Part shown: positions 32,437 through 42,749 of the stretch, piece by piece
How positions within the stretch are numbered: the first letter of the stretch is position 1
How the letters are laid out: each line of letters starts with the position of its first letter
From: Leishmania mexicana MHOM/GT/2001/U1103
Taxonomy: Eukaryota; Euglenozoa; Kinetoplastea; Trypanosomatida; Trypanosomatidae
Direction of reading: 5' to 3'
Assembly (NCBI RefSeq): GCF_000234665.1
Contig: NC_018326.1
Location: 619,779-683,778, forward strand
DNA: 64,000 bases
The notes under the pieces: model-generated
The model's input: only the letters and a program-made list of their open reading frames with translations
Told to the model about the DNA's origin: nothing
Databases searched by the model: none
Position numbers and translations under genes: made by a program

Positions 32437-34490
32437 ACACCACCACCACCGCTGCCGCCACTGAAGCACACGCAAAAGTGCGTCCCCCAAGCCCTTTTTC
32501 CTGGCCCTCCACTCTACCTGAAGCAGTTCTCCGGATGTAAAAATCGGAGTACTGTGTGCACACGCTGTCAATGACAGCTGGCACGGCGTATCACATTCAC
32601 GCAAGGCATCGAGAGGTCAGCAGAGCAGGAGTGGTCGACGGAAAAAGGCGCGAAGAGATGCATACCAATCAACCCCTAAGTGCATATCCGCGGAATATGC
32701 GGCATCTTGTACACCTGTCCGGGCGAGCTGATGATGCGCAGATGCCGGAACGATGACGAGAACACCCCAAGGTACACTGTCGAGCCCACCAGACCCCGAT
32801 GTGGAGAGTCTCCACAACACATTATGGATTGCAGCGGCTTGAGGCGAGTGAGGGGGATGCATGGCATACAGGGCGGGTGCAGGGTCTCAGAGGGCCCTAA
32901 CCTGAGGCTGGCCAACTTCCTCCTCGGGCCCATGCGCCAGGCGCCTGGACTTCCCCCTACTCCCCGCACGACGGACGCCCACCGCCTCCGCCTTCGAGCA
33001 GGAGCGTGGACGCGGCCCGCTTGGATCAAGGCGTGCAGCGCACCGAAGTCTCCGCCTGGCGCCGATCGCGCAGCACGCATGCTCAGAAGGGACGGGGAAG
33101 GGGAGGGCGAGCCCGCTAGTCGCATGGTCCGACTCAATAGCAGGATGGTTTCTCTTAGCAGAGCACGATTTAGCTGTAGTCCAAGAGAGGTGGGTGAGGT
33201 GTGGTTGTGCGTGTCAGCTTGTTTTCTGGGAGAGTGGCGCGCTAACGAAGAAGTAACTTTGGTCTAACTTGACGACTAACGATGGCGTTCGTCCGCCGGA
33301 TCACACACGCATCTCTGTCCCTTTCCGTGGCTCGTGGAATGGCTGAGGGTTTGCGTCTGTCTGTGCATTGCCGGCCGACGCGTGCACACGGGAGCGGTGC
33401 GGCTGATAGATGCGTGTGTGCGCCGCTTAAACACAACCCCCTTCAAAAAAAAGAAAGCGCAGGCAGTTTCCGCATATGCATATGTAATGTATGTGCGTGT
33501 GCATGCGGATGTGGGAGCGTGCTGTCCGGGCGGGTTTGGCAGCGGTCCAACCGCCACCCATGTGCAGCAGACATGTGAGAGACACGGCCGTGGCATCGAT
33601 GGGAGCGGATTGGGGAAGGGGTGGAGGGGGCGTGAGTCGGAAAGATGGTAGGGACGCTTACCGGCAGACCCGTGCAGACTACCACCGCTGTCTCTTTGCT
33701 TCGGTCGCTTGCCTTCCTGTGCCGCAGCTGAAGAGCGAAGCCTCACAGAGAACCCTCACTCCCCTTTCCGCCTTCCCATACGCGACGTGAAGGCATGCTA
33801 CACGCGCCGTCTTCCTCCCCTGTCGCCTCACGGTCTTCTCTTCACCTTACAGGACCCCTTCCCCTTCATGTTCCTCAACCGTCGTCTTGGCGCCCTGTCC
33901 TTCCGCAACGTTCGGCTGTCTTTTCGTCGTCGTGTACGTGTGGGCGTGTGCGTGCCGAACGACGCACCTGAACGCTGCCGTTATCTTCTTACTAGCGCGG
34001 GCTTGAATAGCGGCTCGGACTTCGCTGGGGAAAGAGGAGCGGCAGTTGTTATCACACAAACAGCACCCGGACAAAGACGCTGCGCTGTGCCGCCGCTTTG
34101 CTGTCACCTCTCGTTTATTCGCCTACAGACGCGGTGCAGCATATCCTCACCACCCGGTCACTTCCTCTCGGTTCTGCAGCTCTTTCTCCACCACCGAACT
34201 CTGGCAGTCCCGCCATCAATATCTTTCTGCCCCCCTCCTCTCCTCCCTTGTCTGCCATTCACACGGGCAGCGCTCTCGCAGGCGGCGAGGTGGTGGAGAA
34301 AAAGTAGCCCTTTGCGCAGAGAGACGACGTCGAGGAAGCATAGACTCTCATGCCAGTCTTTTCCGTACAAACGCAGCGCGCTGCATCGCGAGGCGCTCGC
34401 AGCATCGGAGACACGAAGAAGTCTCTCAAATCCTTCTTTCCCGCCTCATCGAACAGGGCTGCTGCTGCACCACTGCCGTCGAAGACGCGG
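32437..34490 (+). other. 2 kb intergenic region upstream of CFAP47-like gene
   Basis: No separate gene called. The central part (32680-33140) is a GC-rich, non-pyrimidine block that looks like a degenerate retroposon. The last kilobase contains C/T tracts and several AGs. An ATG at 34350 in frame with the next gene offers a 47-residue longer start. Confidence 0.55.
32680..33140. mobile_element. Probable degenerate retroposon-like repeat, copy D
   Basis: This block is unlike the flanking pyrimidine DNA. It shares the 14-mer GAGTGAGGGGGATG (near 32846-32859) with the subtelomeric copy (near 61240-61253). It also shares a GGAT-TGCA...TGAGGCGA...GGGGGA pattern with 52350-52378. Orientation and limits are uncertain. 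Both strands have open frames of about 150-195 codons with no family resemblance, so I treat it as repeat, not gene. Confidence 0.35.
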
Positions 34491-37400
34491 ATGGAGGTGA
34501 CGCCGCCGACGGCGGAGTTCATTAACTACGATGTACATACCACCTATGTAATGCCACTCGAGGTGCGCAACCGCACAGACGAGATACTGACACTGCGCTT
34601 TGTGAAGCCGGCGCGGCACCCCGGCACCTTCCGACTCGTCAACGGTGCTTCGGTGCGTGTGGCACCTGGACTGGCACACACCGTGGAGATCGAGTTCACC
34701 ACCCACGCTCCGCAGGACTACGCAGATGCGCTGGTGATCCTCAGCAGCGACGGCGGCCGCGTCGAGGTGCCGCTGACGGCGTGCCGCGTGCCGCTGATAG
34801 AGTTCCCTCCCACGGTGAACTTCGGCAAGGTGGAGCAGCAGCTGGTGTCTCCTATGCGCACACTGACGCTGGTGAATCGCGGTCGAAAGGACGCCGCTGT
34901 TACGTTTGTGCTGGACGAGGGAGGCGAGAGGGGTGGCGGTACGGCGTGCGGAGTAGTGCTGAGCAGCACCGCTGTTACGGCGCCGGCAGAGGGCTGTACG
35001 ACTGTCACGCTGGAGCTGAAGCCGCTGCCGCCTGGTCGGCACACGTGGCATATCCCAGTGGAAATGAACGGGCAGCGCCTGGCAACTCTCCTGGAGGTGA
35101 CTGCGGAGGTCGTGGACTGTAGGAGCCGTCTTTTGGACCCGCAAACGCACGAGGATGTGGTCTCGGTGGAGTTTCCGGAGACGTTTGACGGCAACAAGGC
35201 GAGGCATCAGCTGGAGGTGGTGAACGGCGGCTCGCAGGCGATTAGCTTTGCGATCCGCTCCGCGCACGACATCTCCGAAGGCGGAGCAGCACCTTTCCGC
35301 TTTGCTCCCACCCAAGGGCGGCTACCGCCGCAGGGACGCCTTACCGTCACGGCGCTGTTTACACCGCAGCTGAGGCTGCGTCGCACCGGCTGGAGCACCG
35401 CCCCGAGAAGTGCGCCTGCTGTGACCGCCGAGGCTCACAAGTACGAGGCCCTCTTCACCCTTCTATTTGTGGAGACGGAGCAGACGCAGAGCTTCCGGAT
35501 GGTGGGCACGTCGTGCGAGACCCTCGTCCGTCTCTCTACCTCAGTCGTCGACTTTGGTGCCTGCGTCCTGAAGAGGTCGAAAGAGTCGCGTCTGACGCTC
35601 ACGAATGGTGTGACCCACCTTCCCATGCGCTACGCACTGCAGTGCCCGCCGCACTTCTCCGTCACACCGGCGCGCGGCGTAGTGGCCGGTGGCGGAAGCG
35701 CCACGTTGCGCTTGGAGTTTCGCCCGCGCCGCCTCGAGCCTTATGTGGAGACGCTCACGGTGACCGCTAACGATACGGTTACGTGCGCAGTGGAACTGCG
35801 GGGCACTCCGCTGTACCGCGAAGGCGCCGAGGCACCAGTGGCTGCTCGCGCTTCAGCATCGGAAGCCGAGGCCGCGGTACCAGCGGCGGTGGATCTCGGT
35901 ATGATCCCAGGAGAGGGGCTGACACCACCCTCACTCCCCAAACAGGTGCCTGCGGCGGTGCTGATGGCGGAAGATACGGCGATGCAGAGTTACCGCAGTG
36001 GCCACGTTGCACCACCTGTGTTCGATGTGCACTCGTTGGCAAAGAGGCGCTTCTATGCCGCCCCGACAACACCGCAGGAGCGGCGTGACTGCAAGCGCGA
36101 GTTGACACCAATGGAGGTGCTGAACGTTGTGCTGCCGTCCAAGTCGCTGAACTTCGGACGCGTCACCATCCATGCTGATGCGGTGTCGTCGCTCTTCGTG
36201 TACAACGGTACCAAGGCAAGCATCCAGGTGGGCGTTCCCACCGAGGCGGAAGGGCCTGTGACGGTGGAGCCTGCCAGCCAGGTTGTGCCGGCCCAGCGCA
36301 TGGCGCAATTCGACGTGAACATCCGCTCCGACACGGTTCAGGTCTTCCAACAGGTAATGCGCGTCACTGTGAACCAGCAGCATTACATGCGCTTCACGGT
36401 GCAGGCGGACGTGGTGCCAGTAGAGGTGACCCTCTCGCAGACGCAGGTGCTGCTGTCGCTGACGGGGCAGGCTGAGGAGCCTGTGTGTACGGCGCAGGTG
36501 ACACTCAAGAACAAGGGCAACTGCGCCGTGGCGTATCGCTGGCATCTCCCGGCGCTATCGTGCGAGTTCGAGGTGGAGCCGCAGGTTGGGCTACTAAACG
36601 CCAGCGAGCAACGCGGTGCTACGTTCTACTTCCGCCCTGCCGCCGGTACATCGCAGGCCTCCTGCGAGGCTCGTCTCAAGGTGGTGGGTGCGACGGAGGA
36701 CAAGGTGCTGCTGCTGACTGGCAGTGTGGCGCCGGCGAAGTGCGCGTGGGGCGCATCTTCGCTTCTCACGACGCCGCCGCTGGCCCCGGCCTCGAAGGAG
36801 GCGGCTGCTGTGTCCAGCATGCTGGCCTTGGGGCGCATCGCAGCCGGCGTCCCCGCTGTGGCGACGCTCCCCCTCACAAACAAAGGCAGGACAAACGCGT
36901 ACTTCTCCTTTGGCGCGTTGCCCGCATGGCTGACGGTGTCGCCGTCACAGGGGCGCGTCTGCGTTGGTGAGACGGAGGAGCTCACGGTGCGTGTGCGGCA
37001 TGCGGTGGCAGGTACGGCGGCTCATATGGTAGAGTGCCATATTGCTGGCATGCGGCGTCCGCTGGTGGCGCGTGTGGAGGCGACCGTTGTGGCACCGCCG
37101 CTCTCTGTGGAGCTGGATGGCAAGGAACAGGCTGAGGCGCACCTAGACTTCGGGTACGTTTACGTCGGCTGCCCGCAGTCGCGCTCCGTGACTCTGCGCA
37201 ATGGCGGCGACGTGGCTGCCGCTGTGCGGGTCAACCTAGAGTCGTGCACCTACTACTCGCTGGACTCGCCTGTGTTGGAGGACGAAGGGCAGCAAGAAGT
37301 AGTGGACAGCGTAATGTCACTTGCGACGCTGGATGACACAAAGCGCTCACGTCTTATGTCGCGCGTGCGGTCTCTGCACTCTTTCACTGTGGTCGACCGC

Positions 37401-40400
37401 AAACCGTCGATCGGCGTCGCGACCGCAACTGTCGTGGTGCCGTCGTTGTCGGAGTACACACTTCGTCTTTCATTCAACCCTCTGCGTGCTGCTGCGGCGC
37501 AGCGTTGCTCTGTTCGGTGGCATCAACTTGGCGCAGACGATGTGCATCCGCTGCCGCCGTTTACTGTGGAGGCCACCGGGTTGGCGCCGCCGGTTATACT
37601 GAGCGCGAGGACGGTGTCGTTCCCCGGTGTGGTGGTTGGCCAGCGCCCGCCGCCGCGCGTGGTCTTTGTCCGACACGGGGATCTGAGGATGCCGCCGCCG
37701 TTGCCGGGACCGAGACCGGTCGCGTGGCGGCTGGAGACGGAGGAAGGAACTCCAAACTTCCTGTTGGAGCCCCATCGCGGCGTCCTGGGTGTGGGGGAGG
37801 AGCAGGCTGTTACCATCACGTATCTGCCCACGAACGCTGGGCAGCTGCAGGTGTGCGCGCTACTGAAGACGGAGGAGGGGGAGAGCCCTATAGGGGCGCC
37901 GTGCGCGTGTTGCAGTATCAGCGCCTCAGCCACGGACCCGCGCGTGCGCAGTGACCGCACCTCTCTGGTGTTCCCAGCTGTGCCGCTAGGTCTCGCGGTG
38001 GAGACGACGGTGCTGCTCCACAACGAGGGCTACGACACCGTGCGCGTTGAGTATCCCGGCTCCTGCGACCCGCCGCTGCAGGTGTCGTTCCCTGACGGTG
38101 ACACGATGGGTGCCGCGCTGCGGTCCACCCTCCCTGTCACTTTCACCTTCTGCAGTCCCACGCCGATTTCGGTGCGCTCTGCCATCCGCTTGCACACGGA
38201 CGCTGGAGGCTGCATCGACATCTCCATCAGCGGCAGCGCAGTGAACTCCGTCATCACCACTGAGGCTTTTCTGTCATATATGCTTCGCACTACACCCACC
38301 ACCACCACGGCAGCCGCCACCGGCAAGGACGACGACACTTCGCACGCACTACAGCGTTGGGCCGGCGACCACGAATCCGTCGTGGGGGCGGAGCTACCGC
38401 TAGTGTGCACCTTCCCGGCTGCCTTGGATGGTGCGCGTGATGGCCAGCACAACCTGGTAAACATGGTCGAGGAGAGCGTTCAGTGGGAGGCGGAGCGAGC
38501 GTGGCTGACGGCGTGGTGGAACGCTTTTGTGTGCCGCACTCCTGTACAGGATGTGGTGGAGGCACTTCAGGCGACACGCGGCGGGATCGTTGGCGACATG
38601 ATACATCAGTTCACCGGCAAGCGGCCTCGACGTAACGAGGCTCTGGACTCTTCTTCGACCACCTCTAAGCGTTCGAACAAGGGGGACGGTGCTGGGTCCT
38701 CTGTGACGGCGACGGCCCGTGGCCACAAGGAGACTGGGACGGCGCGCCGTGTCCCGCGGCGACAGCCGCCGTCGGATGCGGCCGGCACTTCCACACCTCC
38801 CGCTTCTGCGAACACAACGCCAAAGGAGCTGCGCAGCCTTCACACACTCATCCAGTACGTGTGCTCCTGCGGTGGGTGCCTGACCAATGTGGAGCTGCCG
38901 TTCCTGCTTCCCTTCGACGCGTTTGTCGAGCACGCGGCCGTGCACACTCCATCCGCGCTGGAGCAGCTATCTGAGATCGCCGAAGGTGAGGATCTGGAGT
39001 TGGTGTTCCAGCGGCGCGCGACTGCGTCGTGGGTGGCCGTGCTGCGCGAATGTCTAAGGCTTTTCTACGTGCCGCAGGTGCGTGTGACAGGGGCTACTCC
39101 GGTGCTGCCGGCTCTGCGCGGGTGGCCATCCTCGTCGTTGTCGCAACGTTCGCTGAACCGAAGTAACATCTACAGCGAGGAGGAGTCGCTACTCCTGCGT
39201 TGGGTGGGCGACTGCGTCGCGGCCTTCGCGACCAGCGACAAGAAGGACCTTCACAAGAGTCTATCCGCTATCTCGCCGCGCCATTTCGAAGACCTACGCG
39301 ATGCGCAGGCGCTCATCGTTGCTGTGCTGATGTACGCGCCATTCCTGGCATACCAGGTGCGCGAGGCTGTCGCCTCTGCCGCACAACAGAGCCGCGAGGG
39401 TTATGCCACGGTTCTCTTGAGCCTTCTGCAAACCTTGGGGGTTGCAGGACTTCCTCTTGCGGACGCCTTTGTGGCGTCGTCGCCAACGCAGATGGTGCTC
39501 CTCCTTACCCACCTCTTCGTGTATCTTCCAAAGTTCATCAACGCCGTTTCCGTGGAATTTCACGGCAGCGCCCTCACCACGCTGACGGAGACAGTCACCG
39601 TCGAAAACACGTCCCCTGAGCCGCGCGAATACTGCGTTCTCCTACCAGATGCCCCGCTCTTCCGTGCGAACACCGACAAGGTGACTATCGCGCCGCGCAG
39701 CTCGACGCAGGTGACGCTGTCGATCACTCCGCGTACGCGGCGACCAGTCAGTGGACAGTGTGTGCTGATTGACTGCTCCTCGCAGGTGTCGCCGGCGGAG
39801 CGGGTACCGTTTGTGTTTCAGCTCAAGGCCACACCAACGATGGAGCCGCTGCAGACGGTGTACGTGGAGACACCGCAGTACGAGTGCCTTCAGTCAGAGC
39901 TGCATATCACGAACCCCTTCTCTGAGGATTGCGTGGTGAGTCTGCGAGTGGCGCAGATGCGTCTGCCGGATGCGACGAAGACGACGGACGCCGCATCGAC
40001 ACCCGAAGCTGCCGAGCCGTGGCTGAGTGGCGACGACGCGTCCTTCTGGCGTCACAAGCACGATGCCCCCTTCACAGTTTCCACACAGGTCCTCTCGCTG
40101 CGCCGCGGCGAGCCGACACGGCTGCCCTTCTCGTTCGCGCCCCTCTCACGCGGCGTGTACCGTCTGGTGCTGACCTTCTGGGAAGAGTGGGAGGGCGAGT
40201 TTACGTGGGCTGTGGAGGCGACGAGCGGATGGCCCAAGCCGGTCGACACCAACCTGGAACTGCGTGTGGAGCTTGGGGAGAGCTGTACGTCTACCCTCAA
40301 CGTCAAGAGCAGCAACTCATCGCTCGAGCGCTGTGTAAAGTTCTACGAGGATCGCGCGCACAGCGCCCAGTACACTGACATCAGTCGTCTGCTTAGCGGG

Positions 40401-42749
40401 GCTCGCTACGCTGTGCACTTTGTGAATGAGCGCATGGAGGGCCCCAACCCCTTCTTCCTGCCCACTCAGAGCTCGTGTCTCGCATCCACTGCTCCAGCAA
40501 CGACGTGGCCGATAACCTTCACGTTCAAGCCGCAGTGCGTTGGGGTGTACCGCACCTACGCACTGTTGATATCGGAGGCCGATGTGCGACTCCTGGTGAT
40601 TGTCGGTGAGTGCGTGCCGAAAGGGGACCGCAGAGAGCTACAGTTTTCGTGTCCGGCGCGCCAGATCATCATGCAGCAGATCACACTGTGCAACTACAGC
40701 ACCGCGGAGGACTGGTTGTTCACCGCCACGTTCGAGGGCTCCGCACAGTTCAGCGGGCCACACGACGTTCGCGTGCCGAGTGGACGGTCGAGAGAGTACA
40801 CGATCAAGTATGCCCCGTCGTGGATCAGCGGAGAGGAGACGGCGACGCTCGTGTTGCTGAACGGCTCCACTGGGCAGAAGCACACCTACGCCCTCGTGGG
40901 CACCGCAGAGGCGCCGCTGTCTGAGGGCATCCTGACGCTGGACTGCCGAGCGCGCGATCACGAGACACTGGAGATGATGGTGCCGAACATTTGTAGTCAG
41001 GACACGACGTATTTTGTAAAGACGGACTTGGCGTGCTGCGAGGGCGAGTCACCGTCGCTTGTCATCCCACGAGCGTCGAGCCGCCGCTTTGCAATGAAGG
41101 TGTCCCCCACCGTCGGCGGCGACTACTCCGGCCGCATCACCTTCACGGGCTCGAATGGACGGTATGTATGGTACGCGGTGCAGCTGCACGTGGCCCCGCC
41201 GGAGAAGGAGGGCCTCGTCGAGCTCCGCACAAACGTTCGGACGGCGTTGGTGGCGGACATCTCCGCGACGAACCCGCTCGATTCTGCACTGATGTTCAAG
41301 GTCCACCGATACGGCGCTGGGCTGTACGGCGCGAACACCTTTCAGCTGGCACCCAAAGCTGCTGCCACCTATAGCCTTCTCTTTCTGCCGACGCAGGCCG
41401 GCGAGTCGACGGGGCGACTTTCCCTGGTGAGCGAGGCTGCCGGTGAGTTTTGGTACGAGCTGCACATGACGGTGACGGAGGCAGAGCCGGAGCCCCTGCC
41501 CTTCCCGCCAACCCCCATTGGCCAGTCGCAGGTGATGCAGGTGCGCCTGCCCAACCGAAGTGACGCGAACTTGGTCCTGACGGTGGAGTCGACGGATGCG
41601 GCGTGCTTTGGGGTGAACCAGCCGCGGATCATGCTGCCGGCACACTCGGAGAGTGTTGTCGAACTTGTCTTCACACCATGCTGCGTTGGTGTCGAGCAGA
41701 CGGCCGTGGTGACACTGCGCAACCCTGAACTGGGATGCTGGCGCTACAGATGTGTCGGTACGGGCACGGCTCCCTTGACAGAAGAGACGCTGACGTGCAC
41801 TTGTGACGTCGGGACGACGAGCACACTGTTGCTGCCCTTCACGAATGTCCTGAAGCGAGAGACGGCGATAGAGGTACAGCTGAGTGGAGACACGACGGCC
41901 TTCGCCCTGCACACAGTGCCGACCGGTGTGCTGGCGGCCGGTGCCTCCGTGTCACTTGTTGTGACGTTCAGACCCTCTCTGGTGAAGCGCCATGCCGCTG
42001 TTGTGGAGGTTCGTCCAGCGGTGCGGGGCGGCGACAAGACCTATGACATCACGTTTGCCTACCCGATCGAGGGCTACTGCGTGTACCGACAAACGCAACC
42101 ATCTCTGCGTTTGCGCTGCGCTTCTCGCACACAGTATGACGACACAGTGTACGTGCACGCACCTGGGCTGACGCCAGGTCTCGCCTCCGCCTTCTCCGTG
42201 GTCTTCGAGGTGGACCCTCAGAAGTCCTACGCGGCTGCCGCGGCGGCGAGTGTGTCATGCAGCGTGACCATGCCGAGCCCGTACCCCGACGGATTTGAGC
42301 TGAACCTCAAGTTTGCACCGCTGCGGCCGCTCGTCGGGTCAGGGTGGGTGGTGCTGCGCAGTGCGGAGGGCGGCGCGTGGCAGTACCGAGTGCAGCTGGA
42401 GTCTACCCCGGCGCCCGTCGACGACACTATCGTGCTGTGCGGCGAGTACAAGGAGAGCACCTCGGTTTCTTTTGACCTGTACAACGTGTTTCCCTACCGC
42501 TCCACCTTCTTTGCGTACTTCACGGCGGACAGCTCCAAGGACTTTACCGTGTCACCCGCACATGGGGTGCTGCTTCCGTTTGTGCCTGGACAGCGAGGGG
42601 CCGCCACGGCCACCAACGTGCAGATCTCTGTGTACCCCTCCTCCCGAATCCCTCAAATCGAGGGCACGCTCGTGGTGGACACGGACGATATGCAGTGGAC
42701 CTTCCGTGTGCTCGGCAAGTTCGGCTACCAAACCCGGCCACCCAACTAA
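34491..42749 (+). CDS. CFAP47: CFAP47-like ciliary protein with ASH/MSP repeats and CH-like domain
   Basis: Predicted axonemal (central-apparatus associated) protein needed for flagellar function in other organisms. The start at 34491 gives 2752 aa; an in-frame ATG at 34350 would give 2799. From the first residues ('MEVTPPTAEFINYDVHTTYVMPLEVRNRTDE') the protein is a string of immunoglobulin-like ASH/MSP modules, seen as repeated signatures such as 'LTLVNRGRKDAAVTF', 'VTPARGVVAGGGSATLRLEF' and 'VSPSQGRVCVGETEELTVRV'. About halfway (1330-1680) a helical region interrupts, including 'NIYSEEESLLLRWVGD...LSAISPRHFEDLRDAQALIVAVLMYAP' (about 1559-1619). This resembles the calponin-homology domain embedded in CFAP47. 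ASH repeats resume to the C-terminus. HYDIN also has ASH repeats but is larger, and I read the CH-like domain position as CFAP47. No frameshift seen across 8.2 kb. Confidence 0.85.
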   Translation: MEVTPPTAEFINYDVHTTYVMPLEVRNRTDEILTLRFVKPARHPGTFRLVNGASVRVAPGLAHTVEIEFTTHAPQDYADALVILSSDGGRVEVPLTACRVPLIEFPPTVNFGKVEQQLVSPMRTLTLVNRGRKDAAVTFVLDEGGERGGGTACGVVLSSTAVTAPAEGCTTVTLELKPLPPGRHTWHIPVEMNGQRLATLLEVTAEVVDCRSRLLDPQTHEDVVSVEFPETFDGNKARHQLEVVNGGSQAISFAIRSAHDISEGGAAPFRFAPTQGRLPPQGRLTVTALFTPQLRLRRTGWSTAPRSAPAVTAEAHKYEALFTLLFVETEQTQSFRMVGTSCETLVRLSTSVVDFGACVLKRSKESRLTLTNGVTHLPMRYALQCPPHFSVTPARGVVAGGGSATLRLEFRPRRLEPYVETLTVTANDTVTCAVELRGTPLYREGAEAPVAARASASEAEAAVPAAVDLGMIPGEGLTPPSLPKQVPAAVLMAEDTAMQSYRSGHVAPPVFDVHSLAKRRFYAAPTTPQERRDCKRELTPMEVLNVVLPSKSLNFGRVTIHADAVSSLFVYNGTKASIQVGVPTEAEGPVTVEPASQVVPAQRMAQFDVNIRSDTVQVFQQVMRVTVNQQHYMRFTVQADVVPVEVTLSQTQVLLSLTGQAEEPVCTAQVTLKNKGNCAVAYRWHLPALSCEFEVEPQVGLLNASEQRGATFYFRPAAGTSQASCEARLKVVGATEDKVLLLTGSVAPAKCAWGASSLLTTPPLAPASKEAAAVSSMLALGRIAAGVPAVATLPLTNKGRTNAYFSFGALPAWLTVSPSQGRVCVGETEELTVRVRHAVAGTAAHMVECHIAGMRRPLVARVEATVVAPPLSVELDGKEQAEAHLDFGYVYVGCPQSRSVTLRNGGDVAAAVRVNLESCTYYSLDSPVLEDEGQQEVVDSVMSLATLDDTKRSRLMSRVRSLHSFTVVDRKPSIGVATATVVVPSLSEYTLRLSFNPLRAAAAQRCSVRWHQLGADDVHPLPPFTVEATGLAPPVILSARTVSFPGVVVGQRPPPRVVFVRHGDLRMPPPLPGPRPVAWRLETEEGTPNFLLEPHRGVLGVGEEQAVTITYLPTNAGQLQVCALLKTEEGESPIGAPCACCSISASATDPRVRSDRTSLVFPAVPLGLAVETTVLLHNEGYDTVRVEYPGSCDPPLQVSFPDGDTMGAALRSTLPVTFTFCSPTPISVRSAIRLHTDAGGCIDISISGSAVNSVITTEAFLSYMLRTTPTTTTAAATGKDDDTSHALQRWAGDHESVVGAELPLVCTFPAALDGARDGQHNLVNMVEESVQWEAERAWLTAWWNAFVCRTPVQDVVEALQATRGGIVGDMIHQFTGKRPRRNEALDSSSTTSKRSNKGDGAGSSVTATARGHKETGTARRVPRRQPPSDAAGTSTPPASANTTPKELRSLHTLIQYVCSCGGCLTNVELPFLLPFDAFVEHAAVHTPSALEQLSEIAEGEDLELVFQRRATASWVAVLRECLRLFYVPQVRVTGATPVLPALRGWPSSSLSQRSLNRSNIYSEEESLLLRWVGDCVAAFATSDKKDLHKSLSAISPRHFEDLRDAQALIVAVLMYAPFLAYQVREAVASAAQQSREGYATVLLSLLQTLGVAGLPLADAFVASSPTQMVLLLTHLFVYLPKFINAVSVEFHGSALTTLTETVTVENTSPEPREYCVLLPDAPLFRANTDKVTIAPRSSTQVTLSITPRTRRPVSGQCVLIDCSSQVSPAERVPFVFQLKATPTMEPLQTVYVETPQYECLQSELHITNPFSEDCVVSLRVAQMRLPDATKTTDAASTPEAAEPWLSGDDASFWRHKHDAPFTVSTQVLSLRRGEPTRLPFSFAPLSRGVYRLVLTFWEEWEGEFTWAVEATSGWPKPVDTNLELRVELGESCTSTLNVKSSNSSLERCVKFYEDRAHSAQYTDISRLLSGARYAVHFVNERMEGPNPFFLPTQSSCLASTAPATTWPITFTFKPQCVGVYRTYALLISEADVRLLVIVGECVPKGDRRELQFSCPARQIIMQQITLCNYSTAEDWLFTATFEGSAQFSGPHDVRVPSGRSREYTIKYAPSWISGEETATLVLLNGSTGQKHTYALVGTAEAPLSEGILTLDCRARDHETLEMMVPNICSQDTTYFVKTDLACCEGESPSLVIPRASSRRFAMKVSPTVGGDYSGRITFTGSNGRYVWYAVQLHVAPPEKEGLVELRTNVRTALVADISATNPLDSALMFKVHRYGAGLYGANTFQLAPKAAATYSLLFLPTQAGESTGRLSLVSEAAGEFWYELHMTVTEAEPEPLPFPPTPIGQSQVMQVRLPNRSDANLVLTVESTDAACFGVNQPRIMLPAHSESVVELVFTPCCVGVEQTAVVTLRNPELGCWRYRCVGTGTAPLTEETLTCTCDVGTTSTLLLPFTNVLKRETAIEVQLSGDTTAFALHTVPTGVLAAGASVSLVVTFRPSLVKRHAAVVEVRPAVRGGDKTYDITFAYPIEGYCVYRQTQPSLRLRCASRTQYDDTVYVHAPGLTPGLASAFSVVFEVDPQKSYAAAAAASVSCSVTMPSPYPDGFELNLKFAPLRPLVGSGWVVLRSAEGGAWQYRVQLESTPAPVDDTIVLCGEYKESTSVSFDLYNVFPYRSTFFAYFTADSSKDFTVSPAHGVLLPFVPGQRGAATATNVQISVYPSSRIPQIEGTLVVDTDDMQWTFRVLGKFGYQTRPPN

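Noticed and set aside
33709..34500. 263-codon open frame on the + strand upstream of the CFAP47-like gene
   Set aside because: Overlaps the CFAP47-like CDS in another phase; composition is that of spacer and no motif is visible.
34446..35315. 289-codon open frame on the - strand at the CFAP47-like start
   Set aside because: Antisense shadow of ASH-repeat coding sequence; several similar ones occur across the gene (for example 41049-41912).
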